Shown piece by piece: positions 35,449 through 41,927 of a stretch of DNA of 41,927 bases. A program made the position numbers and the translations under genes. The DNA comes from CAZODA01 sp964578485 (GTDB lineage Bacteria; Bacteroidota; Bacteroidia; Bacteroidales; Marinilabiliaceae), in the NCBI GenBank assembly GCA_964578485.1, contig CAZODA010000025.1:1-41927 (forward strand), in the 5' to 3' direction. Every line of letters starts with the position of its first letter. Position 1 is the stretch's first letter. The notes below the pieces were generated by a model. The model searched no databases, was not told where the DNA came from, and worked only from the letters and a program-made list of their open reading frames with translations.

Positions 35449-35475
35449 GGTCCCTTAGTGAGGGAAAGTATCTGA

Positions 35476-35853
35476 TTACTTAAGTTCAACTTCTGCTCCT
35501 GCTTCTTCTAATTGGTTTTTAAGTGCTTCAGCTTCATCTTTTGAAACTTTTTCTTTAATAGCCGAGGGGGCTTGATCAACCAATTCCTTGGCATCCTTCA
35601 AACCAACACCTGTCATTTCTCTAACAAGCTTGACTATAGCAAGTTTTGCAGCACCGGGAGCTTTTAGAATAACGTCGAACTCAGTTTGTTCCTCAACTTC
35701 TTCAGCAGCACCACCACCGGCAGGACCGGCGACAGCAACAGCTGCAGCGGCGGGTTCTATTCCATATTCTTCTTTTAAAACATCTGCTAATTCAGTTACT
35801 TCTTTTACAGTTAAATTTACTAATTCTTCTGCAAGTTTTTTAATATCTGCCAT
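35476..35853 (-). CDS. rplL: 50S ribosomal protein L7/L12
   Basis: The 125-residue acidic protein has the L7/L12 layout: an N-terminal dimerisation helix pair (LVNLTVKEVTELADVLKEEY), an Ala/Gly-rich hinge (~37-55), and the C-terminal factor-binding domain with EFDVILKAPGAAKLAIVKLV-type sequence, then VREMTGVGLKDAKELVD. It forms the ribosomal stalk with L10, which is encoded 38 bp upstream on the same strand. An attenuator-like hairpin lies between it and rpoB. Confidence 0.97.
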   Translation of the reverse strand: MADIKKLAEELVNLTVKEVTELADVLKEEYGIEPAAAAVAVAGPAGGGAAEEVEEQTEFDVILKAPGAAKLAIVKLVREMTGVGLKDAKELVDQAPSAIKEKVSKDEAEALKNQLEEAGAEVELK

Positions 35854-35891
35854 TTTTGTAAATGTTAATAAATTTCTTTGTTAATAATATT

Positions 35892-36410
35892 TTATTTTTT
35901 TTCTTCCAGAGTTTTGAGGATACCGGCAATAGTAGTACCACCAGATTGTAATGATGATAAAACATTCTTAATTGGTGACTGCAACAAAGCAATTAAATCA
36001 CCAAGTAATTCCTCTTTTGACTTAATATTTGAAAGTAACTCAAGTTGTTCTTCTCCAATATATACAGACTCTTCAACAAAAGCACCCTTAAAAATAGGCA
36101 ATTCACCTTTTTTACGGAACTCTTTGATTAGTCGTGCAGGCACATTGCCTGTATCAGAAAATAAAACAACAGAAGTACCTTTAAATACTTCATCAAAACC
36201 CTCAATATTTTTCTCACTCTGCTGAATAGCTCTCTGTAAAAGAGTATTCTTAACCATCATCATCTTAACATCCTTCTTAAAGCAGAGTCGGCGAAGATTA
36301 CTAGTTTGGCTTGCATTAAGACCTTGGGTGTCAGTTACATAAAAATGATTGAACTGGCCTATAATCTTTGCAAGATCATTTATAATAGCAGTTTTTTCTG
36401 TCTTATTCAT
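35892..36410 (-). CDS. rplJ: 50S ribosomal protein L10
   Basis: The 172-residue protein matches L10: FYVTDTQGLNASQTSNLRRL near the N terminus, VKNTLLQRAI, the GTSVVLFSD strand and the C-terminal helix that binds L7/L12 dimers (LIALLQSPIKNVLSSLQ). The spacer to rplA is only 25 bp, too short for the classical L10 autoregulatory leader, so control by an RNA leader in this spot seems unlikely. Confidence 0.96.
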   Translation of the reverse strand: MNKTEKTAIINDLAKIIGQFNHFYVTDTQGLNASQTSNLRRLCFKKDVKMMMVKNTLLQRAIQQSEKNIEGFDEVFKGTSVVLFSDTGNVPARLIKEFRKKGELPIFKGAFVEESVYIGEEQLELLSNIKSKEELLGDLIALLQSPIKNVLSSLQSGGTTIAGILKTLEEKK

Positions 36411-36435
36411 GTTTCCAGATTTCTTAATTTAAATA

Positions 36436-37131
36436 TTAACTCTCAAAAGATTTGGAATCAATCTTAATCCCGGGACTCATGGTACTAGACAGATAAATAC
36501 TTCTAATATAGGTACCTCTAGCCGAAGTTGGCCTTAGCCTTTGAACCGTACTTATAAATTCTTTCACATTTTCAGTTATCTTTTCGGGAGTAAATGATAC
36601 TTTCCCAACCGAAGTGTGAATAATTCCGTAACGATCAACTTTAAAATCGATTTTTCCTGCCTTAACCTCAGCAACAGCCTTTGCAATTTCCATTGTTACT
36701 GTACCGCTTTTGGGATTTGGCATAAGTCCACGCGGACCTAAAATACGACCTAAGGCACCAACTTTACCCATTACGCTTGGCATAGTAATGATCACATCAA
36801 CATCTGTCCATCCTCCCTTGATCTTTTCAATATACTCATCCAAACCAACGTAATCGGCACCGGCACTTTTAGCTTCCTCTTCCTTATCAGGAGAACAAAG
36901 AACCAACACTTTAGTTTCTTTTCCTGTTCCATTTGGAAGAGTTACAACGCCACGAACCATTTGATTAGCTTTTCGGGGATCAACACCCAAACGAATATCA
37001 ATATCAATGGAAGCATCAAATTTTGTTTTAGTAATCTCTTTTACCAATACAGCAGCTTCATCGATAGTATAATATTTCTCGGGATCAATCTTTTCAAAAG
37101 CTAACTTTCTATTCTTTGTTAGTTTTGCCAT
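36436..37131 (-). CDS. rplA: 50S ribosomal protein L1
   Basis: I place the start at the ATG at 37131 (MAKLTKNRKLAFEKI), giving 231 residues, the usual L1 size. A longer frame begins at a TTG 12 bp upstream and is less likely. Recognisable parts are VDIDIRLGVDPRKANQ-like (SIDIDIRLGVDPRKANQMV), RGVVTLPNGTGK, GRILGPRGLMPNPKSGT and RYGIIHTSVGK. L1 binds 23S rRNA and in many bacteria represses its own operon by binding the rplK leader. rplK ends about 15 bp upstream. Confidence 0.97.
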   Translation of the reverse strand: MAKLTKNRKLAFEKIDPEKYYTIDEAAVLVKEITKTKFDASIDIDIRLGVDPRKANQMVRGVVTLPNGTGKETKVLVLCSPDKEEEAKSAGADYVGLDEYIEKIKGGWTDVDVIITMPSVMGKVGALGRILGPRGLMPNPKSGTVTMEIAKAVAEVKAGKIDFKVDRYGIIHTSVGKVSFTPEKITENVKEFISTVQRLRPTSARGTYIRSIYLSSTMSPGIKIDSKSFES

Positions 37132-37146
37132 TTTTGAAAACAAATT

Positions 37147-37590
37147 TTAATTCTTACCGGGGAATTTACCTTTAACGTTAATTCCCATGCTTCTAGCAGT
37201 TCCGGCGATCACTTTCATTGCAGATTCAACAGTAAAACAATTCAAGTCAGCCATTTTATCTTCAGCAATAACTTTAATCTGATCCCATGTTACCGAACCA
37301 ACCTTTATACGGTTGGGCTCAGCAGAACCAGATTTAGCTTTGGAAGCTTCCAATATTTGTACTGCAGCAGGCGATGTCTTAATTATAAAATCAAATGATT
37401 TATCTCTATACACCGATATAATTACTGGCAATACTCTTCCGGCTCTATCCTGTGTTCTAGCATTGAATTGCTTGCAGAACTCCATTATATTTACCCCTTT
37501 AGCACCTAATGCAGGTCCTACAGGAGGAGATGGATTTGCTGCGCCGCCCCTGATCTGAAGCTTAATTAATGATTCTACTTCTTTAGCCAT
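37147..37590 (-). CDS. rplK: 50S ribosomal protein L11
   Basis: The 147-residue protein has the L11 signature: IKLQIRGGAANPSPPVGPAL at the N terminus, GVNIMEFCKQFNARTQ, and the C-terminal rRNA-binding domain with GTARSMGINVKG. It is the first gene of the rplKAJL block, preceded by a 111-bp spacer after nusG that holds a possible promoter and leader. Confidence 0.97.
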   Translation of the reverse strand: MAKEVESLIKLQIRGGAANPSPPVGPALGAKGVNIMEFCKQFNARTQDRAGRVLPVIISVYRDKSFDFIIKTSPAAVQILEASKAKSGSAEPNRIKVGSVTWDQIKVIAEDKMADLNCFTVESAMKVIAGTARSMGINVKGKFPGKN

Positions 37591-37704
37591 TATAGCAATT
37601 CGTGTTAGTTATTAAAACCAGGTCAATCAGATATTCAACTTATTTGTAGAGATAAATTATGATAATTTATCCTGGAAGCACCACTACTAAATAAGACAAA
37701 TTTA
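37591..37704 (-). promoter_or_regulatory. rplK leader with possible promoter and L1-control region
   Basis: The spacer between nusG and rplK contains TAAATTTG (minus strand, 37697-37704), a match to the -7 consensus that overlaps the nusG stop. The -33 element is not convincing. The leader can form a perfect 10-bp AT-rich stem, GATAAATTAT/ATAATTTATC (37651-37671). Ribosomal L1 represses its operon through the rplK leader in other bacteria, so this would be the place; no L1-site was recognised with certainty. Confidence 0.3.
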
Positions 37705-38247
37705 TTCTTTCTCAACCTGCAAAAAACTTAATTCCAGTGGAGTTTTGCGGCCAAAAATTTTGACCATAACTTTTAATTTCCTTTTCTCCTCACTTATCTC
37801 TTCAATAACACCTGTAAACCCATTAAAAGGACCATCTGTCACTTTTACAGATTCACCGATAACAAAAGGAATGTTTAATTCTTCAGATGTTTCAGAAAGC
37901 TCATCAACCTTCCCTAAAATTCGGTTAACCTCGGCCACCCTTAAAGGGGTAGGACCCTCGGTACGGTCTGTTAAAAAACCAATAACATTTGGAATGTTTC
38001 TGAGGATATGCGGAACTTCACCAACCAGGGCAGCTTCAACAAGCACATAACCGGGAAAATAATTCCTTTCCTTGCTGATTTTTTTTCCATTACGAATTTG
38101 ATATACCTTTTCGGTAGGAATCAACACTTGGCTAACATGCTCCTGAATATTATGATTGACGATTTCACTCTCGATGTACTCCTTAACCTTTTTCTCCTTG
38201 CCACCAATAGCACGAAGTACATACCATTTCTTTTCAATATCACTCAT
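37702..38247 (-). CDS. nusG: Transcription termination/antitermination factor NusG
   Basis: The 181-residue protein shows an NGN domain (KKWYVLRAIGGKEKKVKEYI, then RNYFPGYVLVEA) and a C-terminal KOW domain (about 130-181: SVKVTDGPFNGFTGVIEEI). It follows secE by 22 bp, the universal secE-nusG pair, and precedes rplK. It binds RNA polymerase and couples transcription with translation or Rho. Confidence 0.97.
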   Translation of the reverse strand: MSDIEKKWYVLRAIGGKEKKVKEYIESEIVNHNIQEHVSQVLIPTEKVYQIRNGKKISKERNYFPGYVLVEAALVGEVPHILRNIPNVIGFLTDRTEGPTPLRVAEVNRILGKVDELSETSEELNIPFVIGESVKVTDGPFNGFTGVIEEISEEKRKLKVMVKIFGRKTPLELSFLQVEKE

Positions 38248-38269
38248 TATAGCAATTTCCTAAGGAAGA

Positions 38270-38464
38270 TTAGTATAGTTTCATATAAAACCACTCCAAT
38301 AAAGAGTCTAAGGACTTATCCATGGCAAAAACTATTACGGAAATTATAAGAGAAGCTACCATAACAACAATGGCACTATTTTGTAATTCCGTCCACGTTG
38401 GCCATGATGTCTTATTCACCAACTCGTTGTGAACATCTTTTAAATAAGCTTTTATCTTGTTCAT
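38270..38464 (-). CDS. secE: Preprotein translocase subunit SecE
   Basis: The 64-residue protein has the short SecE form with one membrane helix (about 34-56) after the amphipathic segment DVHNELVNKTSWPTWTELQN. The conserved SWPTW..L pattern supports it. It stabilises SecY in the translocon. It lies between tRNA-Trp (about 60 bp upstream, with a weak GTAC-flanked stem at 38487-38512) and nusG, 22 bp away. Confidence 0.95.
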   Translation of the reverse strand: MNKIKAYLKDVHNELVNKTSWPTWTELQNSAIVVMVASLIISVIVFAMDKSLDSLLEWFYMKLY

Positions 38465-38525
38465 CAGTTTTCTTTAATTTTTGCCTGTACCAAAAAATAA
38501 TATTTTTAGTACCTTGTTTCTAATG

Positions 38526-38598
38526 CACGGGAGGAGAGACTCGAACTCCCGACACCTGGTTTTGGAGACCAGTGCTCTGCCAACTGAGCTACACCCGT
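38526..38598 (-). tRNA. tRNA-Trp (anticodon CCA)
   Basis: The minus-strand sequence folds as a 73-nt tRNA: 5' ACGGGTG, D-arm TAGCTCAGTTGGCAGAGCA, anticodon stem-loop CTGGT-CTCCAAA-ACCAG with CCA, T-arm GGGAG-TTCGAGT-CTCTC, then CTCCCGT and discriminator G. There is a T-T mismatch at acceptor pair 6-67. The CCA end is not encoded. It lies between tuf and secE, a common Bacteroidota order, and begins 2 bp after a perfect palindrome. Confidence 0.95.
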
Positions 38599-38600
38599 AT

Positions 38601-38628
38601 ATCAGGCTGATAATATTATCAGCCTGAT
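38601..38628 (-). other. Perfect 28-bp palindrome between tuf and tRNA-Trp
   Basis: ATCAGGCTGATAAT and ATTATCAGCCTGAT meet without a loop, giving a 14-bp perfect dyad that ends 2 bp before the tRNA-Trp 5' end and starts 16 bp after the tuf stop. There is no U-tract, so it is more likely a processing or protective stem than a full terminator. Confidence 0.6.
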
Positions 38629-38644
38629 TATATAAAACAATTAA

Positions 38645-39832
38645 TTAATTCAATATTTCAGTTACTTGACCTGCGCCAACAGTACGACCACCTTCGCGGA
38701 TAGCAAAACGGAGTCCTACGTTAACAGCAACAGGATAAATCAAGTCAACTGTAATAGTTACGTTATCACCGGGCATTACCATTTCTGTACCTTCAGGCAA
38801 AGTAATTTCACCGGTAACATCTAAAGTACGAATATAAAACTGAGGACGATATTTCTGATGGAAAGGAGTGTGACGTCCACCCTCTTCTTTCTTCAAGACA
38901 TAAATCTCAGCTTTAATTTTTGTATGAGGAGTAATACTTCCGGGCTTAGCTAGAACCATACCACGTTTAATCTCATCTTTGTCGATTCCACGCATCAATA
39001 GTCCAACATTATCTCCTGCCTGACCTTCGTCAAGTATTTTACGGAACATTTCAACTCCTGTACATACTGTTTTCCGACCCTTTGCTCCAAGACCAATAAT
39101 TTGCATCTCTTCGCCGGTACGGATAATACCGGTTTCAATACGACCGGTTGCTACAGTACCACGTCCTGTAATAGAGAAAATATCCTCAACAGGCATCAAA
39201 AATGGTTTTTCAACATCACGTGGAGGAACAGGAATCCACTCATCAACAGCGGCCATTAATTCCATAATTCTATCTTCCCATTCTTCTTCACCATTTAGTG
39301 CGCCAAGGGCTGATCCCTTAATAACAGGTGTGTTATCACCATCAAAATCATAAAAACTCAACAGATCACGAACCTCCATCTCAACTAATTCAATGAGCTC
39401 CTCATCGTCAACCATATCTACCTTGTTAAGGAAAGCAACGATTTTGGGTACATTAACCTGACGTGCCAATAAAATATGCTCACGAGTTTGTGGCATTGGT
39501 CCGTCGGTAGCTGCACAAACCAAAATTGCTCCGTCCATCTGAGCAGCACCGGTAACCATATTCTTAACATAGTCGGCGTGTCCGGGACAGTCAACGTGTG
39601 CATAGTGACGATTTTCTGTTTGATATTCAACGTGAGAGGTATTAATGGTAATACCACGCTCTTTTTCCTCTGGAGCGTTGTCAATTGAATCGAAACTCTT
39701 AATTTCGGATAAGCCCTTTTTGGCTAATACTGTTGTAATAGCAGCTGTAAGGGTGGTTTTACCGTGATCAACGTGACCAATGGTACCGATATTAACGTGA
39801 GGCTTCGTCCTTTGAAATGTTTCTTTAGCCAT
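38645..39832 (-). CDS. tuf: Elongation factor Tu
   Basis: The 395-residue GTPase carries GHVDHGKT (19-26), DCPGH (81-85), NKVD (136-139) and a C-terminal barrel with GRTVGAGQVTEIL. Length matches bacterial EF-Tu. It delivers aminoacyl-tRNA to the ribosome. It lies between tRNA-Thr (63 bp upstream) and tRNA-Trp. The likely promoters are the two sites before tRNA-Thr. It is the only tuf copy in the window. Confidence 0.98.
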   Translation of the reverse strand: MAKETFQRTKPHVNIGTIGHVDHGKTTLTAAITTVLAKKGLSEIKSFDSIDNAPEEKERGITINTSHVEYQTENRHYAHVDCPGHADYVKNMVTGAAQMDGAILVCAATDGPMPQTREHILLARQVNVPKIVAFLNKVDMVDDEELIELVEMEVRDLLSFYDFDGDNTPVIKGSALGALNGEEEWEDRIMELMAAVDEWIPVPPRDVEKPFLMPVEDIFSITGRGTVATGRIETGIIRTGEEMQIIGLGAKGRKTVCTGVEMFRKILDEGQAGDNVGLLMRGIDKDEIKRGMVLAKPGSITPHTKIKAEIYVLKKEEGGRHTPFHQKYRPQFYIRTLDVTGEITLPEGTEMVMPGDNVTITVDLIYPVAVNVGLRFAIREGGRTVGAGQVTEILN

Positions 39833-39894
39833 AATTCGAAATTATTTAAGTCAATTAGAACAATTATAAAAACCGTAAAATTAAAACTAACCAG

Positions 39895-39966
<72 letters not shown>

Positions 39967-40042
39967 TTAAACAAAACAGGGATACACATTGAAAATCAAC
40001 ACCCTGCCAATTAAGCATATTTCTACAGGAAATTTAAGCCTA

Positions 40043-40076
40043 CAAAGATAATGCATTTAATGCAAAAAATATCAAA
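40043..40076 (-). promoter_or_regulatory. Promoter P2 of tRNA-Thr/tuf
   Basis: On the minus strand TTTG (40073-40076) and TATCTTTG (40043-40050) are separated by 22 bp, slightly longer than the usual 19-21. The -7 matches TAnnTTTG. Transcription would start near 40036, about 70 bp upstream of tRNA-Thr. Confidence 0.55.
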
Positions 40077-40204
40077 AACTACATTATAAATTACTAAAAT
40101 TAATTCAGATCTACATTAAAACCCATGACTTATTCAAAATAATTGTGCCAAAAACAAGTCTTAACATAGCGAAAAATCTTAGCAAAAGCCCTGTGCTTTC
40201 ATTT

Positions 40205-40240
40205 CAATAGGCTGATCATTCGTTGATAATCAGCCTATTG
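40205..40240 (-). other. Strong hairpin in the leader between P1 and P2
   Basis: CAATAGGCTGAT (40205-40216) and ATCAGCCTATTG (40229-40240) are perfect 12-bp arms with a 12-nt loop. No U-tract follows on the minus strand, so it is not a typical intrinsic terminator. The core GGCTGAT/ATCAGCC recurs in the palindrome next to tRNA-Trp. Confidence 0.5.
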
Positions 40241-40280
40241 CATATCTTATACCTGTAGATCACACACGGAAAATGGTGTG

Positions 40281-40311
40281 CAAATGTAAAATATTTTTCA
40301 AACAACACAAA
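40281..40311 (-). promoter_or_regulatory. Promoter P1, perfect Bacteroidota consensus
   Basis: On the minus strand TTTG (40308-40311) is followed after exactly 19 bp by TACATTTG (40281-40288), a full match to the TTTG-N19-21-TAnnTTTG consensus. It lies 20 bp after the hpf stop and would start a transcript near 40274 that runs through the hairpin toward tRNA-Thr and tuf. Confidence 0.6.
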
Positions 40312-40331
40312 ATATTGTATTCATTTTTGAT

Positions 40332-40631
40332 TTACTTTGATTTTGTTTTTTCCTTTCGTTTAACTAATTGCTTGCGCAATGCCTCACAAGTTAAATCAAT
40401 AGCTTCTTCAAAAGTTTTACTTTGTTTTTTAGCAAACAAAGTGCTTCCCGGAATATTTAAACTGATTTCAGAAAGCTTGTTTTCAAGCGTATCCGACTTG
40501 TCAAGGCGAAGAACCACTTCGGCTCCCATAATTCCATCATAATACTGATCCAGCTTCCCGACTTTTTGATGTATAAATTGCTCTAAGCGGTCGGATGCAT
40601 TAAAATGCACAGATTGAATAGTAATGTTCAT
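40332..40631 (-). CDS. hpf: Ribosome hibernation-promoting factor, short HPF/RaiA type
   Basis: The 99-residue protein matches the short HPF/RaiA fold: MNITIQSVHFNASDRLEQFI, then VGKLDQYYDGIMGAEVVLRL, GSTLFAKKQSKTFEEAIDL and a basic tail (KRKEKTKSK). It binds the ribosome decoding region and silences ribosomes in slow growth. It lacks the C-terminal dimerisation extension of long HPF, so the short form is expected. It lies 19 bp after the xerC/D gene, likely co-transcribed with it, and is followed by the tuf promoter region. Confidence 0.92.
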   Translation of the reverse strand: MNITIQSVHFNASDRLEQFIHQKVGKLDQYYDGIMGAEVVLRLDKSDTLENKLSEISLNIPGSTLFAKKQSKTFEEAIDLTCEALRKQLVKRKEKTKSK

Positions 40632-40650
40632 ACTTACTCCTCCTTATTAT

Positions 40651-41535
40651 TTAAGCTCTTGGATGAGCTTGTTTATAAATAGCGTTCAATTTCTCAAATG
40701 TATTATGTGTATATATTTCAGTTGCATTCAAATTGGAATGGCCAAGCAATTCTTTAATCGCATTAAGGTCAGCACCACGATTTAACAATTGAGTTGCAAA
40801 AGTGTGACGGAGCACGTGGGGACTTTTCTTTTGAAGTGTGGTGACTTTTTGTAATGACGAGTAAACAATACGATATACAAGTTTGTGATAGATCTTTTTC
40901 CCCTTTGCCGTTAAAAACAACCACTGTGGGGCCTGATTTCCAAAAGTTTCGTTCCGTATTGTAAAATAAGTTTCTAATAAAGATTTAGCTTCATTAGTTA
41001 GCGGAATTAAACGTTCCTTGCTTCTTTTACCCATAACTTTAACTAATCCTGATTTTAAATCCACGTCACGAAGCTTAAGCTCTACAAGTTCGGAAAGTCT
41101 CATTCCGGTAGCATAAAATAATTCAATGATTAATTTATTTCTCACACCTTCATAATCATCGCCAAAATCAATGTTATCCAGTAAAAACAACATCTCCTGC
41201 TCCTTAACAAACACAGGTAAACGTTTAGGAATTTTTGGCAATGTTACAAGTAATGCAGGATTCTGGTCGCTGAGCTCCATAATCTGAAGATACTTATAAA
41301 AAGCTTTAATGGATGAAATTTTTCTATGAATAGAACGTGGCTTTAAACCAAGATCGTGCATCTTAACAAGCCATGCACGAACATCAACCGGCTTAACCTT
41401 ATAAAAATCATTGATCCCTATTTCATTAAGGAAATTACGAAACTGCCCAAGATCACCTGTATAAGCAGTTAAAGTGTGTTCGGAACAACGCTTTTCATAT
41501 TTTAAATACTGCAAAAATTTATCAATATCAGGCAT
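40651..41535 (-). CDS. xerC: Tyrosine recombinase XerC/XerD family
   Basis: The 294-residue protein has the SAM-like N domain (about 1-85) and the catalytic domain. The active-site residues can all be placed: Arg146 (TGMRLSEL), Lys170 (VMGKRSKER), His240 and Arg243 (PHVLRHTFA), His266 (LLGHSN) and Tyr275 (EIYTH). The positions and length track E. coli XerD closely. It acts in chromosome dimer resolution at dif. Because it lies between rpsU and hpf in a conserved order with no other mobile genes, I take it as the housekeeping XerC/D rather than a phage or transposon integrase. C versus D is not certain. Confidence 0.85.
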   Translation of the reverse strand: MPDIDKFLQYLKYEKRCSEHTLTAYTGDLGQFRNFLNEIGINDFYKVKPVDVRAWLVKMHDLGLKPRSIHRKISSIKAFYKYLQIMELSDQNPALLVTLPKIPKRLPVFVKEQEMLFLLDNIDFGDDYEGVRNKLIIELFYATGMRLSELVELKLRDVDLKSGLVKVMGKRSKERLIPLTNEAKSLLETYFTIRNETFGNQAPQWLFLTAKGKKIYHKLVYRIVYSSLQKVTTLQKKSPHVLRHTFATQLLNRGADLNAIKELLGHSNLNATEIYTHNTFEKLNAIYKQAHPRA

Positions 41536-41629
41536 ATAAAAAAATGTCTCATTATTTCCTCCCTCTCACGAATATAAGGAAAAAAAGAAAACAAATAAGA
41601 CATTAAAGCTTAAAAAAAAATAAAATTAC

Positions 41630-41821
41630 TTATTCTTCCTGACGTTGTAACTGTTGAATGTAAACTGCTTTTTGTTTCTGTGCCCTTTTCTTAACTGAGG
41701 GCTTAACAAAAGCTTGGCGAGCACGTAATTCACGTAAAGTTCCTGTTCTTTCAAACTTTCTTTTAAATCTCTTCAATGCTCTTTCAATATTTTCGCCTTC
41801 TTTAATAGGTACTATTATCAT
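41630..41821 (-). CDS. rpsU: 30S ribosomal protein S21
   Basis: The start is the ATG at 41821 (MIIVPIKEGENIERALKRFK), giving 63 residues, the normal size of S21. The open frame extends to 41854 with 11 extra residues, but that part lies over the promoter -7 box. The basic tail (KKRAQKQKAVYIQQLQRQEE) agrees with Bacteroidota S21. S21 helps initiate translation. It is separated from the xerC/D gene by 94 bp without a clear terminator, so read-through is possible. Confidence 0.95.
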   Translation of the reverse strand: MIIVPIKEGENIERALKRFKRKFERTGTLRELRARQAFVKPSVKKRAQKQKAVYIQQLQRQEE

Positions 41822-41851
41822 ATTTGTAAAATTTTTTATTTTTTGGCTGTG

Positions 41852-41883
41852 CAAAGATAATACTTTATTTTCCTCTTTTCGAA
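41852..41883 (-). promoter_or_regulatory. Promoter of rpsU
   Basis: On the minus strand TTCG (41880-41883, one base from TTTG) is followed after 20 bp by TATCTTTG (41852-41859). The start of transcription would be near 41845, about 24 nt before the rpsU ATG. It argues against the longer S21 frame. Confidence 0.5.
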
Positions 41884-41927
41884 TTTCATGGAAAAAAATA
41901 AAAAACTAATTGTTTTTTATTAAAAAT

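Larger units (their letters stand above)
39967..40331 (-). promoter_or_regulatory. Gene-free leader region of tRNA-Thr/tuf
   Basis: This 365-bp spacer between tRNA-Thr and hpf contains no open frame I can support. It carries two minus-strand promoter-like sites (40043-40076 and 40281-40311) and a 12-bp stem hairpin between them (40205-40240). Both promoters point toward tRNA-Thr and tuf. Confidence 0.6.

Noticed and set aside
40205..40240. Intrinsic terminator of hpf
   Set aside because: No U-tract follows the stem on the minus strand and it lies about 92 bp past the stop, beyond a promoter-like site.
40651..41535. Mobile-element or phage integrase
   Set aside because: All catalytic residues and the length follow XerC/D, and its neighbours are the housekeeping rpsU and hpf genes, with no attachment repeats seen.

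Overview
The window looks like chromosomal DNA of a low-GC Bacteroidota, most likely Bacteroidales/Marinilabiliales-like (inference). The reasons are the TonB-receptor/DUF4249 lipoprotein pair, the order rpsU-xerC-hpf-tRNA-Thr-tuf-tRNA-Trp-secE-nusG-rplKAJL-rpoBC-DUF3467, RNA polymerase subunits of Bacteroidota size, little Shine-Dalgarno sequence before genes, and several -7 elements of the Bacteroidota type TAnnTTTG. No plasmid, prophage or CRISPR array is visible. Apart from one apparent insertion-sequence end and some repeats, the content is chromosomal and mostly housekeeping.

Layout. Positions 1-780 are a repeat-rich, gene-free edge: an apparent IS21-type element end (1-53), an inverted pair of palindromic modules, and two arrays of an 8-bp repeat. 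The second array runs into the 3' end of a DUF4249 lipoprotein gene, which pairs with a TonB-dependent receptor (765-4066, minus). An AbgT-family transporter (+) faces a DUF1508/YegP-like gene (-) across a strong hairpin. An XRE/S24 LexA-like regulator (6599) precedes a classical menaquinone cluster, menA-menC-[lrgA-lrgB-outer-membrane protein]-menF-menD-menB (7503-15177, plus). A NdpA-type nucleoid-associated protein gene (-), a 668-bp gap with iteron-like repeats and a large dyad, and an orphan 108-codon gene (-) follow.

Positions 17479-27057 hold cell-envelope and processing genes: a three-part metalloprotease/propeller/outer-membrane protein (+), then on the minus strand a two-domain M16 protease, a membrane-anchored metallophosphoesterase, a GH3 beta-N-acetylhexosaminidase-like lipoprotein and DUF3467. 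From 27213 to the right edge the minus strand carries the transcription/translation block, transcribed right to left: rpsU, xerC/D, hpf, tRNA-Thr, tuf, tRNA-Trp, secE, nusG, rplK, rplA, rplJ, rplL, rpoB, rpoC. A hairpin plus U-tract lies between rplL and rpoB, and a terminator follows rpoC.

I found no clearly new defence or mobile system. The most unusual items are the iteron-plus-dyad structure at 16615-16713, the metalloprotease/beta-propeller/barrel fusion at 17479, the LexA-like autocleavable regulator beside menA, lrgAB inside the menaquinone cluster, the repeat array that supplies the stop codon of the DUF4249 gene, and a strong promoter-like site with a structured leader between hpf and tRNA-Thr.
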